Shown here: in pieces, positions 1-7,961 of the stretch | How the letters are laid out: every line of letters begins with the position of its first letter | Numbering within the stretch: the stretch's first letter is position 1 | Source: CAZNMF01 sp964573795 | GTDB lineage: Bacteria > Acidobacteriota > Vicinamibacteria > Vicinamibacterales > SCN-69-37 | Direction: 5' to 3' | Length of the DNA stretch: 12,081 nucleotides | NCBI GenBank assembly: GCA_964573795.1 | Contig: CAZNMF010000248.1 | Location: 1-12,081 of the forward strand | Translations under genes and position numbers: made by a program | The notes under the pieces: model-generated | Told to the model about the DNA's origin: nothing | The model's input: only the letters and a program-made list of their open reading frames with translations | The model's database searches: none

Positions 1-54
1 CTGGATCAGACGAGCGACGATCTGCGCGATCTCTTCAACGGCAACAACTGGTGA
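1..54 (+). CDS. C-terminal end of an unidentified upstream protein
   Basis: An open frame enters from the left edge and ends at TGA 52-54, giving the tail LDQTSDDLRDLFNGNNW. Too little is visible to name a family. The stop overlaps the GTG start proposed for the next gene (GTGA at 51-54), so the two are probably co-transcribed and translationally coupled. The upstream product may therefore be a partner of the large sensor-like protein. The reading is supported by the in-frame stop and the coupling overlap only. Confidence 0.55.
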   Translation: MDQTSDDLRDLFNGNNW

Positions 55-3000
55 CGGCGGAGCCGGACGTTCTCATGTCGACTGCGGTGGATCTCACGAT
101 GAAAGCGCTCTACGTGAAGGGCACGACGCCCGCCACGGACGAGTCGACGCTGCAGCAGCTCCGCGCGCAAGCCGCCGAGCTCGACATCGCGGTCGCCGTC
201 AGCTCCGCCGCTGCGCTCGCCGAGGTGCGGCGCACGCCCGGCTGGCAGGCGCTGCTGCTCTCGCCGACGCTGCCGCAGAACGAGACGCTGGCGCTCATCG
301 CCGCGATCCGCCGCGACCGCGTGCCGATGGCGATCGTGCCGATCGTCGACGAAGCGCATCAGGATCTGTTCGCCGCGGCCGTGGCCTCCGGCGCCGACGA
401 CGTGCTCGTGCGGCGCGGCCAGACGCTGGTGAACGTCACCGAGACGCTGACGCGCATCCGGCAGAGCCCGCATCTGTTCCCCGCCGAGCAGCGGCGCCGG
501 CTGACGGTGCTCTACGCCGGCCGCGATCCGCTCGTCTGGAACCTCCTCGAGCAAGTGCCGTTCGTCAAGGCCGAGAAAGTGACCGTTGGCATCGACGGCA
601 GCTGTCCCATTCGCACGCCGGGATCGGCCGACGGCGCGTTGCGCTGCGACGCCGTGGTGATCGACGAGCAGCCCGGCGATGCGCACCCGCTGCAAGTGCT
701 GAAGTCGATCAAGGCGCAGGCGTCGGATCTGCCGGTCGTCGTGCTGACGTCGACCGCCGGCGGCGACATCGCGACGGCGGCGCTGGATCTCGGCGCCGAC
801 GACACGGTCCTCAAGAGCGGCATCTTCAGGCGCCGGCTCATTGCGACGTTGCGCCGCGTTCATCAGCGGCTGGAGCTGTCGAGCCAGCAGATCGAGCTGA
901 AAGCGCGCGAGGAACGGCTGCGCAAGATCGTCGAGCACGTGCCGGCGGGCATTGCCGTGATCGCGACGGACGGATCGGTCCTCGCGATGAACGGCGCCGC
1001 GCTGACGCTGTTCGACGCCACCAAACCGCGCGACATCGTCGGCCGCGACGTGCGGCAGCTCGTGGTGCCCGAGCAGCACGACGCGATCACGGACTTCCTG
1101 CGCCGCGTCACGAAGGGCGAAGCCACGGCCGCCGAGGTGACCGCCGTCACGCTCGCGGGACGTCACGTCGACGTCCGGTTGCACGGCGTGATGCTCGAGC
1201 GCGACGCGCGCGGCGGACGCGGGGTCATCGCGTCGATCACGGCCGCGAGCGGCACGCTTCCGGTCGGCGGCGTGTCGACGACGGGCGAGCTGGCGGAGCT
1301 GCGAGAACGGCTCGATCGCGTCGAGCGTGAACGGGCCGACCAGGAGCAGGCACTGGCGGCCGATCGCGACGCGTGGATCGAGGAGCGGCTGACGCTCGTC
1401 GCGCGCATCGAGACGGCCGAGCAGGCGCTGGCGCAGCAGGCGGACTCGAGTGCGGCGCAGGCTGACGCGGCGGCCGCGCTCGCGAGCGCCCAGGACGCGT
1501 GGGCGCGTGAACGACGGGAGCTCGACGCGCGCATCGAGGCGCTCGACGCCGCCGCGCGCGAAGCGGACGAGGCGCGGGAGGCACGCGCGAGTCTCGAGAC
1601 CGAGCTCGCCGACGCGCGCGAGCAACTGCGTCGCGCGGCCGAGACGCATGATGCCGACCGCCAGTCGTGGCAAGGCCGGCACGACGAGTTGCACGAGCGT
1701 GTGCGTGCGCTCGACGCCGCACAGGCCGAGCACGCCGGCCGCGCGGAAGGACTCGCCGATCTCGAGCGCGAGATCGAGACGCTGCGCGCGACGCACACGC
1801 AGGAACGCGACGAGGTGCTGGCGCGCCACGCGCAGCTCGAGACGGCGCTGCGCCAGGCGCGCGAGGCGCTCTGGGCCGAGCACGGCGAGCGCGACGCGGC
1901 ACGCGCATCGTTCGAGCAGGAGCTCGGCGCTCTGCGCACGAGACTGACGAACGAGCGCGCGGAATGGGATCAGACGCGGGCCGCGCTCGAAGCCCAGGCG
2001 CAGTCGGCCGACGAGCAGCGCCGTGCGCTGGAGCGCGATCTCGCCGCCGCACAGGCCGAGCGCGAGGCCGAGCGGCAGCGTGCGCTCGATGCCTTCGACG
2101 GCGAGCGCCACGATTGGCGGACGACGCGCGCGCAGCTCGAGAGCGCTGCCGCCGACGCCGGGCACCGCGCGCTCGCGCTCGAGTCGGACATCGCGTCGCT
2201 GCGCTCGCAGCTCGACGCGACGCAGGAACAGACGCGCTCGGCATTCGACCACGAGCGCGACCAGTGGCATGCCGAGCGATCCGCGCTCGAAACACAGATC
2301 CGCGAGGCGCGGGAGGCGCTCGACGCTGCGCACGCCGACCATGCGTCGCGCACCGAGGCTGTCGGCGCCGAGCTCCAGGATGCGCGCGCCGCGCTCGACC
2401 GCCATCAGCAGGATCGCGACGCGGAACGGGCGGATCTGCAGCAGCAGCTTCGTGCCGCGCAGGACACGGTCGAGCAGCTCCGTCGCGAGCTCGACGAGAC
2501 GCGCGGCGACCACGAGTCGCGCGCCGGTGCGCTCGATGCCGAGCTGCGCGACGCCCGCGCCGCGCTCGATCGCCATCAACAGGATCGCGACGCGGAACGG
2601 GTGGATCTGCAGCAGCGGCTTCGCGCCGCGCAGGACGACGTCGAGCAGCTCCGCCGCGAGCTCGACGAGACGCGCGGCGATCACGAGTCGCGCGCCGGCG
2701 CGCTCGATGCCGAGCTGCGCGACGCCCGCGCCGCGCTCGACCGCCATCAGCAGAATCGCGACGCGGAACGGGCGGATCTGCAGCAGCAGCTTCGCGCCGC
2801 GCAGGACGACGTCGAGCGGCTCGGCCGCGAGCTCGACGAGGTCCGCGCGCAGCACGACGCCGCGCACCAGGAAGTCCACGAGCGCCTGCAATCCGAGCGG
2901 CAGACGTGGGAGGCCACGCGCGCGCAGCTCGAGGTCGACCTCGCCGGCGCGCGCGAGGCGCACGACGCCGGCCGTCAGATCTGGGACAGCCTGCGCGCCA

Positions 3001-5162
3001 GCCTGGAGGACGAGCTGCACCGTACGCGCGAGCAGCTCGGCACGGGACAGCGGGAGTGGGAGACCGCGCGCGCGGAGCTGCACGAGACCGTCCAGCAGCT
3101 CCATCGCCGCATCGAAGACGCCGAACGCGATCGCGACGGTGCCCGCGCGCAGCTCGACGCCGACCGCGAAGCGTCGGCGGCGGCCTCTGCGTCCGCGCGT
3201 GATCAGTGGCAGACGGAACGGCACGCGCTCGAAGGCCAGCTGCACGAAGTCCGCGAGCGCATCGCCGCGCATCAGCGCGAGTGGGACGAGCAGCGCACGT
3301 CGCTCGAGTCGCTCCTGCGCCGCGCGCACGACGACGCCGACAGCCTCCAGCGCGAGCTCGACGCCACGCAGGCCCAGCTCGAGCGGGATCGCGAGGACAC
3401 GCGGCAGGCCGCTGATCGCGCGCACGCCGAGTGGGACGCCGCGCGCACCACGTTGGAGCGTCAGCTCGACGAGCGGCAGACGACGCTCGACGCGCTGCGC
3501 CACGATCTCGAATCACGTGTCGCGGAGCTGACGGCATCGCTGGAATCGACCGCCACGCGTGCCGACGAGCGGGATCAGATGGAGGCCGCGCTCGAGGCCG
3601 CACGCGCCGAGATCCGCCACACCGACGAGCTGCATCGCGGCCAGCGCGCGGCATGGGACGCCGAGCGTGCGGCGCTGACGGTGCGGCTCGCCGATCTCGA
3701 GCAGCGCTTCTCGGCCGAGCGCGACCAGTGGCAGCAGGAGCGCACGGCGCTCGACGCGCAGGCGCAGCACGCGGCCGCGCTCGTCGATCAGCAGCGGCAG
3801 CTCGATCAGGCCCTCGATGCGCTGCGCGCCGACTACGCGACGATGGTCCAGACGCTCGCCGCCGAGCGCGCCGCGCGCGATCAGGATCGCCAGGCGCTCG
3901 ACGCGCTGCAGCGCGCGCTCGCCGACGCCGACACGCGACGCGCCGATCTCACGCGGCAGCTCGAAGACGCCGCGCGCGAGGCGGCGGCCCGCGCCGCCGC
4001 GCGTGAGGCCGACCTCTCGTCCCGGATCCGCGCGCTCGACGACGAGATCATCGCGGGCGCGCAGCGGCTCGCGCGCGTCACGGAGGAGGCCGAGGCCGCG
4101 CGGCTCGCGCTGCAATCGCAGTATCTGCGCGCGTCGGAGAGCCACGCGCGTCTCATCGCGTCCGATGTCTTTGCCTACGCGGTGACGACGCTCCCGGGCG
4201 AGCTCGTCCGCTGCAACGATGCCTTCGCGCAGCTCTTCGGCTTCGAAGACGCGCCCGACGCGCTCACGCAGACGGCCGGCCGGCTCTTCCCGGGCCTCTC
4301 CGGACGCCCGGCGTTCGTCGAGCGTCTCACCGCCGAAGGCCGCGTCGACGGCCTCGAGTCCTGCCTCGATCGTGCCGACGGCCAGGCCATCCGCATCGTC
4401 GAATCCGCGACGCTCTTCACCGACACGGACGGCGACGACGAGGCGCTCGTCGAGCACGTCATCGTGGGCGAGCTGTCCGGGCCGGACGCGGACACGCTGC
4501 GCGCGCGCCGCCTCGAAGACGTCGGCGGCCTGACGACGGCGATGATTCCGGAAATCGAGACGCTGGTGTCGACGGCGCACGAGCGCGTGCACGATCTGCG
4601 GCGGATGCTGCGCGACGGACAGGCCGGCGGCGCCGATGCCGACGCGCTCACGACGCTGACGTCGCAGATCAACGCGCTGGTCCGCCAGCTCGCGACGTTC
4701 AGCCGCCGTCAGGTACGCGACGTCGAGTCGGTCGATCTCGCCGACGCCGTGACGCGCACCGAGCCGGTGCTCGTGCGGCTGGCCGGCGACTACGTCGGAT
4801 TCACGATGCGGCTCGAGCCGGCCCCTCCCGTGCTCGTCAATCCCGACGATCTGGATCAGCTGCTGACGTCGCTCGTCACGTTCGGCCGGGATTTGTTGCC
4901 GGCGGGCGGGTCGCTGCTCGTCGAGGTCCAGCCGCCGTCAGCGACGCGCGGCGAAGGCGAGCGCGCGGCGACGGTGCTGTCGGTCACCGCGTCGGGCTAC
5001 GGCGTGCAATTGCCGCCGGCCGCTCCGTCGCTCGAGCTCGGCGCCCAGCGCTGCGGCGCCCGCCTGCGCATCGTCGGCGAGCCAGGATGGACCGCGCGGC
5101 TGGAAGCGCACTTCACCCGATGCGGCAACGCGCCTCGCACGGCGTGGGCTTGGCTGGAGTGA
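51..5162 (+). CDS. Giant coiled-coil protein: two receiver-like domains, PAS, coiled coil, PAS, degenerate histidine kinase
   Basis: A 1703-residue cytoplasmic protein; no signal peptide or membrane segment is seen. Order: receiver-like domain 1 (about 17-135); receiver-like domain 2 (about 150-275); PAS (about 283-396); highly charged Glu/Arg/Ala/Gln coiled coil (about 410-1365); second PAS (about 1364-1475); kinase-like end (about 1484-1695). Domain 1 has Ser71, Pro97 and Arg121 where Asp, Thr and Lys are expected. Domain 2 keeps Asp205, Thr233 and Lys255, but its acidic pocket reads AGRDP. The C-terminus resembles hybrid kinases with a FSRRQ segment (1550-1554), yet Pro1500 replaces the phospho-acceptor His, Phe1611 the N-box Asn and Ala1647 the G1 Asp. 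It probably cannot bind ATP or autophosphorylate, and a scaffold or signal-integrating role is inferred. Receiver plus long coiled coil recalls AglZ/FrzS polarity proteins, but no orthology is claimed. The GTG at 51 was chosen for the GTGA overlap with the preceding gene; ATG at 75 or 99 would also keep all domains. Confidence 0.85.
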   Translation: MTAEPDVLMSTAVDLTMKALYVKGTTPATDESTLQQLRAQAAELDIAVAVSSAAALAEVRRTPGWQALLLSPTLPQNETLALIAAIRRDRVPMAIVPIVDEAHQDLFAAAVASGADDVLVRRGQTLVNVTETLTRIRQSPHLFPAEQRRRLTVLYAGRDPLVWNLLEQVPFVKAEKVTVGIDGSCPIRTPGSADGALRCDAVVIDEQPGDAHPLQVLKSIKAQASDLPVVVLTSTAGGDIATAALDLGADDTVLKSGIFRRRLIATLRRVHQRLELSSQQIELKAREERLRKIVEHVPAGIAVIATDGSVLAMNGAALTLFDATKPRDIVGRDVRQLVVPEQHDAITDFLRRVTKGEATAAEVTAVTLAGRHVDVRLHGVMLERDARGGRGVIASITAASGTLPVGGVSTTGELAELRERLDRVERERADQEQALAADRDAWIEERLTLVARIETAEQALAQQADSSAAQADAAAALASAQDAWARERRELDARIEALDAAAREADEAREARASLETELADAREQLRRAAETHDADRQSWQGRHDELHERVRALDAAQAEHAGRAEGLADLEREIETLRATHTQERDEVLARHAQLETALRQAREALWAEHGERDAARASFEQELGALRTRLTNERAEWDQTRAALEAQAQSADEQRRALERDLAAAQAEREAERQRALDAFDGERHDWRTTRAQLESAAADAGHRALALESDIASLRSQLDATQEQTRSAFDHERDQWHAERSALETQIREAREALDAAHADHASRTEAVGAELQDARAALDRHQQDRDAERADLQQQLRAAQDTVEQLRRELDETRGDHESRAGALDAELRDARAALDRHQQDRDAERVDLQQRLRAAQDDVEQLRRELDETRGDHESRAGALDAELRDARAALDRHQQNRDAERADLQQQLRAAQDDVERLGRELDEVRAQHDAAHQEVHERLQSERQTWEATRAQLEVDLAGAREAHDAGRQIWDSLRASLEDELHRTREQLGTGQREWETARAELHETVQQLHRRIEDAERDRDGARAQLDADREASAAASASARDQWQTERHALEGQLHEVRERIAAHQREWDEQRTSLESLLRRAHDDADSLQRELDATQAQLERDREDTRQAADRAHAEWDAARTTLERQLDERQTTLDALRHDLESRVAELTASLESTATRADERDQMEAALEAARAEIRHTDELHRGQRAAWDAERAALTVRLADLEQRFSAERDQWQQERTALDAQAQHAAALVDQQRQLDQALDALRADYATMVQTLAAERAARDQDRQALDALQRALADADTRRADLTRQLEDAAREAAARAAAREADLSSRIRALDDEIIAGAQRLARVTEEAEAARLALQSQYLRASESHARLIASDVFAYAVTTLPGELVRCNDAFAQLFGFEDAPDALTQTAGRLFPGLSGRPAFVERLTAEGRVDGLESCLDRADGQAIRIVESATLFTDTDGDDEALVEHVIVGELSGPDADTLRARRLEDVGGLTTAMIPEIETLVSTAHERVHDLRRMLRDGQAGGADADALTTLTSQINALVRQLATFSRRQVRDVESVDLADAVTRTEPVLVRLAGDYVGFTMRLEPAPPVLVNPDDLDQLLTSLVTFGRDLLPAGGSLLVEVQPPSATRGEGERAATVLSVTASGYGVQLPPAAPSLELGAQRCGARLRIVGEPGWTARLEAHFTRCGNAPRTAWAWLE
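1374..3755 (+). repeat. Trp-marked 25-residue coiled-coil repeat inside the giant protein
   Basis: The motif W-x3-R-x2-L-E/D recurs through the coiled coil. Trp residues sit at 442, 484, 540, 639, 689, 739, 953, 978, 1003, 1053, 1078, 1128, 1202 and 1227; the copy at 540 lacks the Arg. From 639 onward most steps are 25 or 50 residues (50, 50; then 25, 25, 50, 25, 50; then 74 and 25). Twenty-five residues can be read as two heptads plus one hendecad. The DNA has diverged between copies while the protein pattern persists, which suggests selection on the period. Confidence 0.75.
2337..2855 (+). repeat. Three near-identical 171-bp tandem repeats in the coiled-coil coding region
   Basis: The unit start (GAGCTG or GAGCTC) recurs at 2370, 2541 and 2712, an exact 171-bp step that encodes 57 residues. 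The encoded unit contains ARAALDRHQQ, DAERADLQQQLRAAQD and RRELDETRGDHESRAGAL. Copies 2 and 3 are nearly identical at DNA level. Copy 1 is slightly diverged at both ends, and copy 3 decays after about 2846. The length is a multiple of three, so copy-number change keeps frame. This looks like a recent in-frame duplication. Assembly collapse or expansion is possible here. Confidence 0.85.
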
Positions 5163-5182
5163 CAAAGACTCCGTCAACTTCG

Positions 5183-5293
5183 AACTTTGAACTTCGAACT
5201 TAGAAATCCTCTCTTCGATACACGTCGGTAACTCGATCGACCGATTCCTTGCGAAGAGAGCCTTTCGAAGTTCGTAGTTCGAAGTTCAAAGTT
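5183..5293. repeat. Long imperfect inverted repeat between convergent genes
   Basis: The 17-base arm ACTTTGAACTTCGAACT at 5184-5200 has its exact reverse complement at 5276-5292. Inside it, CTCTCTTCG (5209-5217) pairs with CGAAGAGAG (5252-5260). The central loop holds TCGGT/ACCGA (5225-5229 with 5240-5244). The arms are built from AACTTCGAAC-type repeats and are more AT-rich than the flanking genes. Lying between converging genes, it may act as a bidirectional terminator or be a dispersed palindromic element. It has no strong T tract. Confidence 0.7.
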
Positions 5294-5322
5294 TCGTAGC
5301 GAGCGCCCCGCGCTCGCTACGA
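5294..5322. terminator. Hairpin over the 3' end of the sulfite reductase gene
   Basis: A 12-bp perfect stem (5294-5305 with 5311-5322; core GTAGCGAGCG / CGCTCGCTAC) closes a CCCCG loop. The stop codon of the minus-strand gene (5317-5319) lies in the stem. It is a plausible end-of-operon structure working together with the adjacent inverted repeat. No run of U follows on the minus transcript, so intrinsic termination is uncertain and mRNA 3'-end protection is an alternative. Confidence 0.5.
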
Positions 5323-7149
5323 CGCGCATTCCCCTTCGCTCGTCTCCGGCGTGAAGGCGTGATCCTCGGCGAGGTCGATGAAGTCCTCCGGCCGCGCCGT
5401 CTCCATCGTCAGCGGCTCGAGATCCGCGAGCAGCTGCTTCACTTTCACGACATCGACGCGATTGAAGAACGCCGCGGCCGTCTCGTCGTCGCGGCGCTCG
5501 GCGGCGTAGAAATCGGCGAGACGCTCGACCGCGATGCCGCCCCGGCGCGCCGGGATCTTGGCGACGACGCGTCCGAACGTGGCGCCGGTGACGGTGACGC
5601 CGCCGCCGACCATCACGAAGTACTGCGGCGCGGGACGGCTGTCCACCTTGCGCAGGCTGCCCTGGAACCCGACCGCGGCGATGTGGTGCTGACAGCAGCC
5701 GTTCGGGCAGCCGCTGACCTTGACGTCGAGCGTCGGCGCCAGCGCGATCAGCCGCGGGTTCGCGCGCACGTGCTCTTCGACGAGCCGTCCGAGGCCGCGC
5801 GACTGCGTCACCGCGAGCTTGCACGACTCGGCGCCCGGGCAGCTCGTCACGTCCGCGATCGTGTCGGCGTCGCCCAGCGGCAGGCCGGCCGCGGCGAGCC
5901 GCGCGTACAGCCCGCGCGCGTCCTCGCGCTTCACCCAGCGGAATACGAGGTTCTGCGTCGGCGTCACGCGTACGGTGCCGTCGCTGTACGCCGTCGCGAG
6001 ATCGCCAAGGATGCGCATCTGCATGCTCGACAGATCGCCCAGGTGCACGGTCGCGATCACCGAGACGTAGCCGGCCTGCTTCTGCGGCCGGACGTTGGTC
6101 ACGGCCCAACGCTCGAAGTCCTGGTCCGTCACCGTCACGGGCGTGGGCTCGGGGCGAATGCCCGGTCCGCGCACCTCGCCTGAGACGACGCGCGAGGCAA
6201 TCGACGCGATCGACGGCGGCTCCGGCCGCGGCCAGTCGGGCGCGCCTTCGGCCGGCTGCGTCTCCGGATCGAACGGCAGTGACACGCCGCCTTCGGCGCG
6301 CACCGCGGCGAGCCGCGTCTCGAACTCCGCGTGGAACTTCTCCCAGCCGAGCTGCTTGATCAGGAACTTGATGCGGTTCTTGTGCTTGTGCTTGTAGTCG
6401 CCCAGATCGTGGAAGACGCGGACGACGGCTTCGGCTGCGGTGAGGATGTCGCGCGCGGGGAGGAAGTCGAACAGCAGCATGCCGCTCACGGGCATGATCG
6501 CCGTGCCGCCGCCGACCAGCATGCGGAAGCCGCGCTGGCCGTGCTCGATCCGGCCGAGGAAGCCGATGTCGTTGATCGTCGCCTTGATGTGATCCTCGGG
6601 GCAGCCTTCGAACGCGATCTTGAACTTGCGCGGGAGCGACGAGGACAGCTTGTGACGCAGGAAATAGCGCGTCGTGATCTCGGCGTACGGCGTGACGTCG
6701 AACGGCTCGGTGGCCGAGACGCCGGCGAACGCGCAGCCGGTGATGTTGCGCACCGAGTTGCCGCACGCCTCGCGCGTCGTCAGGCCCGCTTCGGCGCCGC
6801 GCCGCTGCGCAAGCTCGGCCTCGCGGACCTTCACGAAGTGGAACTGCATGTTCTGCCGCGTGGTGATGTGGCCAAAGCCGCGCGAGTAGCGATCGGCAAT
6901 GTCGGCCAGCGCCTCGAGCTGCTCGACGGTCAGGACGCCCTGCGGAATCTTGACGCGGAGCATGTGGAGATCTTCCGGCTGCCGCTGGCCGTAGGTGCCG
7001 CGCAGCAGGCGGAACGCGCGCCACTGATCGGGCGTGATGTCGCCGCGCTCGAACTTGCCGAGCATGTCCGCGAACTCGTCGATGTCCGACTCCTTCGCGA
7101 ACGACAGGCGCGCGCGGCCGAGCGTCTTGGGATCGTCCTGAACTGCCAT
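5317..7149 (-). CDS. sir: Siroheme/4Fe-4S sulfite (or nitrite) reductase
   Basis: A 610-residue single-subunit reductase of the nitrite/sulfite reductase family, which carries out the six-electron reduction of sulfite to sulfide (or nitrite to ammonia) in the cytoplasm. The [4Fe-4S]/siroheme cysteines are visible as Cys437-x5-Cys443 (CPGAESC) and Cys481-x3-Cys485 (CPNGC). The anion-binding basic residues known from E. coli SiR-HP are matched by Arg98 (HITTRQN), Arg134 (NSVRN), Lys175 and Lys177 (RKFKIAFEGC). Neighbouring sulfate-activation, cysteine-synthase and siroheme genes favour sulfite over nitrite. No CysJ-like flavoprotein lies beside it, so ferredoxin is the likelier electron donor (inference). 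The ATG at 7149 has GAGGAG (7163-7158) 8 bases upstream. An in-frame ATG at 7194 would form an ATGA overlap with the cobA stop but has no ribosome site and adds 15 residues of no recognised type. Confidence 0.93.
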   Translation of the reverse strand: MAVQDDPKTLGRARLSFAKESDIDEFADMLGKFERGDITPDQWRAFRLLRGTYGQRQPEDLHMLRVKIPQGVLTVEQLEALADIADRYSRGFGHITTRQNMQFHFVKVREAELAQRRGAEAGLTTREACGNSVRNITGCAFAGVSATEPFDVTPYAEITTRYFLRHKLSSSLPRKFKIAFEGCPEDHIKATINDIGFLGRIEHGQRGFRMLVGGGTAIMPVSGMLLFDFLPARDILTAAEAVVRVFHDLGDYKHKHKNRIKFLIKQLGWEKFHAEFETRLAAVRAEGGVSLPFDPETQPAEGAPDWPRPEPPSIASIASRVVSGEVRGPGIRPEPTPVTVTDQDFERWAVTNVRPQKQAGYVSVIATVHLGDLSSMQMRILGDLATAYSDGTVRVTPTQNLVFRWVKREDARGLYARLAAAGLPLGDADTIADVTSCPGAESCKLAVTQSRGLGRLVEEHVRANPRLIALAPTLDVKVSGCPNGCCQHHIAAVGFQGSLRKVDSRPAPQYFVMVGGGVTVTGATFGRVVAKIPARRGGIAVERLADFYAAERRDDETAAAFFNRVDVVKVKQLLADLEPLTMETARPEDFIDLAEDHAFTPETSEGECAS

Positions 7150-7157
7150 TGCCCTCT

Positions 7158-7163
7158 CTCCTC
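7158..7163 (-). promoter_or_regulatory. Ribosome binding site of the sulfite reductase gene
   Basis: On the minus strand GAGGAG is followed by 8 bases and then ATG at 7149. It is one of the few clear Shine-Dalgarno sites in the window. It decides the start in favour of MAVQDDPK over the overlapping upstream ATG at 7194. Confidence 0.75.
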
Positions 7164-7190
7164 GCCGAAACTCGCTATCCCCTTCGAACT

Positions 7191-7961
7191 TCATCGATGC
7201 GTCCGCGGCCGTGAGGCTTCGCGGACGACCTCGCCAATCACCATCACGCCGGGCCCGCGCCGGCGATCGAGCCCGTCCTTCACGCCGAGCCGCGCGAGCG
7301 TCCCGGCCCACGCGCGCTGGCTGGGCTGCGACGCGTGCGTGACGATCGCCACCGGCGTGTCTGCCGGCCACCCGGCGGCGACGAGACAGCGGCCGATCGC
7401 CCGCCGCCGCGCCAGTCCCATCAGCACGACGATCGTCGCGCTGCCCGCGGGCAGCGCGCCGAGCAGCGGCTCGTAGCGTTCGGGCGCATGGCCGCTCAGC
7501 ACGAGGAACGCCGACGACACGCCGCGGTGCGTCATCGGGATGCCGGCCAGCGCCGGCGCGGCCAGCGCGCTCGACACGCCCGGCACGACCTCGGCCGCGA
7601 TCCCGGCTTTCGCCAGCGCGGCCAACTCTTCCCCGCCCCGCGCGAACACGAACGGGTCGCCGCTCTTCAGCCGGACGACCCGTCGTCCCTGGCGCGCGGC
7701 CTCGATCATGCGCGCGCTCACGTCCGCCTGCGTCAGCCGCTTCGTGCCGGCACGCCGCGCTACCGATTCGCGCTCGGCGCGCGGCGCAAGATTGACGATC
7801 GCGCGCGGGACGAGACCGTCATACAGCACGAGGTCGGCGGCCTGGAGCCGCTCGATCGCCCGGACCGTCAACAGCGCGGGATCGCCGGGCCCTGCGCCGA
7901 CGAGCGACACGAAGCCGCGGCGTCGCGGCGATCGGCGCCGCTGCGGGCGCCGCGCCTTCAT
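7191..7961 (-). CDS. cobA: Uroporphyrinogen-III C-methyltransferase (SUMT)
   Basis: A 256-residue SAM-dependent methyltransferase that converts uroporphyrinogen III to precorrin-2, the first committed step toward siroheme and B12. Tetrapyrrole methylase signatures are clear: VGAGPGDPALLTVRAIERLQ (21-40) with DLVLYDGLV after it, GDPFVFARGGEE (101-112), VPGVSSA (126-132) and MTHRGVSSAF (143-152). The first 15 residues are very Arg-rich, outside the domain. The ATG at 7961 overlaps the TGA of the dehydrogenase gene (ATGA, 7961-7958), which points to translational coupling. The next gene downstream is the siroheme-dependent reductase. In enterobacteria this domain is fused to the dehydrogenase as CysG; here the two are separate. 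Confidence 0.93.
   Translation of the reverse strand: MKARRPQRRRSPRRRGFVSLVGAGPGDPALLTVRAIERLQAADLVLYDGLVPRAIVNLAPRAERESVARRAGTKRLTQADVSARMIEAARQGRRVVRLKSGDPFVFARGGEELAALAKAGIAAEVVPGVSSALAAPALAGIPMTHRGVSSAFLVLSGHAPERYEPLLGALPAGSATIVVLMGLARRRAIGRCLVAAGWPADTPVAIVTHASQPSQRAWAGTLARLGVKDGLDRRRGPGVMVIGEVVREASRPRTHR

Noticed and set aside
6..3503. A 1165-codon open frame on the minus strand opposite the giant protein, and several long open frames in other frames over 1200-4600
   Set aside because: They are antisense or shifted shadows of the GC-rich, repetitive coiled-coil gene. The translations are Arg/Leu/Ala-rich with no recognisable domain, while the plus frame has coherent domains at both ends.
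5174..7024. 616-codon minus frame and several plus frames overlapping the sulfite reductase
   Set aside because: These are shifted or antisense shadows. The chosen frame carries all Fe-S and substrate-binding residues.
7150..7371. Longer sulfite reductase starting inside cobA
   Set aside because: The added residues overlap the coding end of cobA and have no family similarity. The strong GAGGAG site marks ATG 7149.
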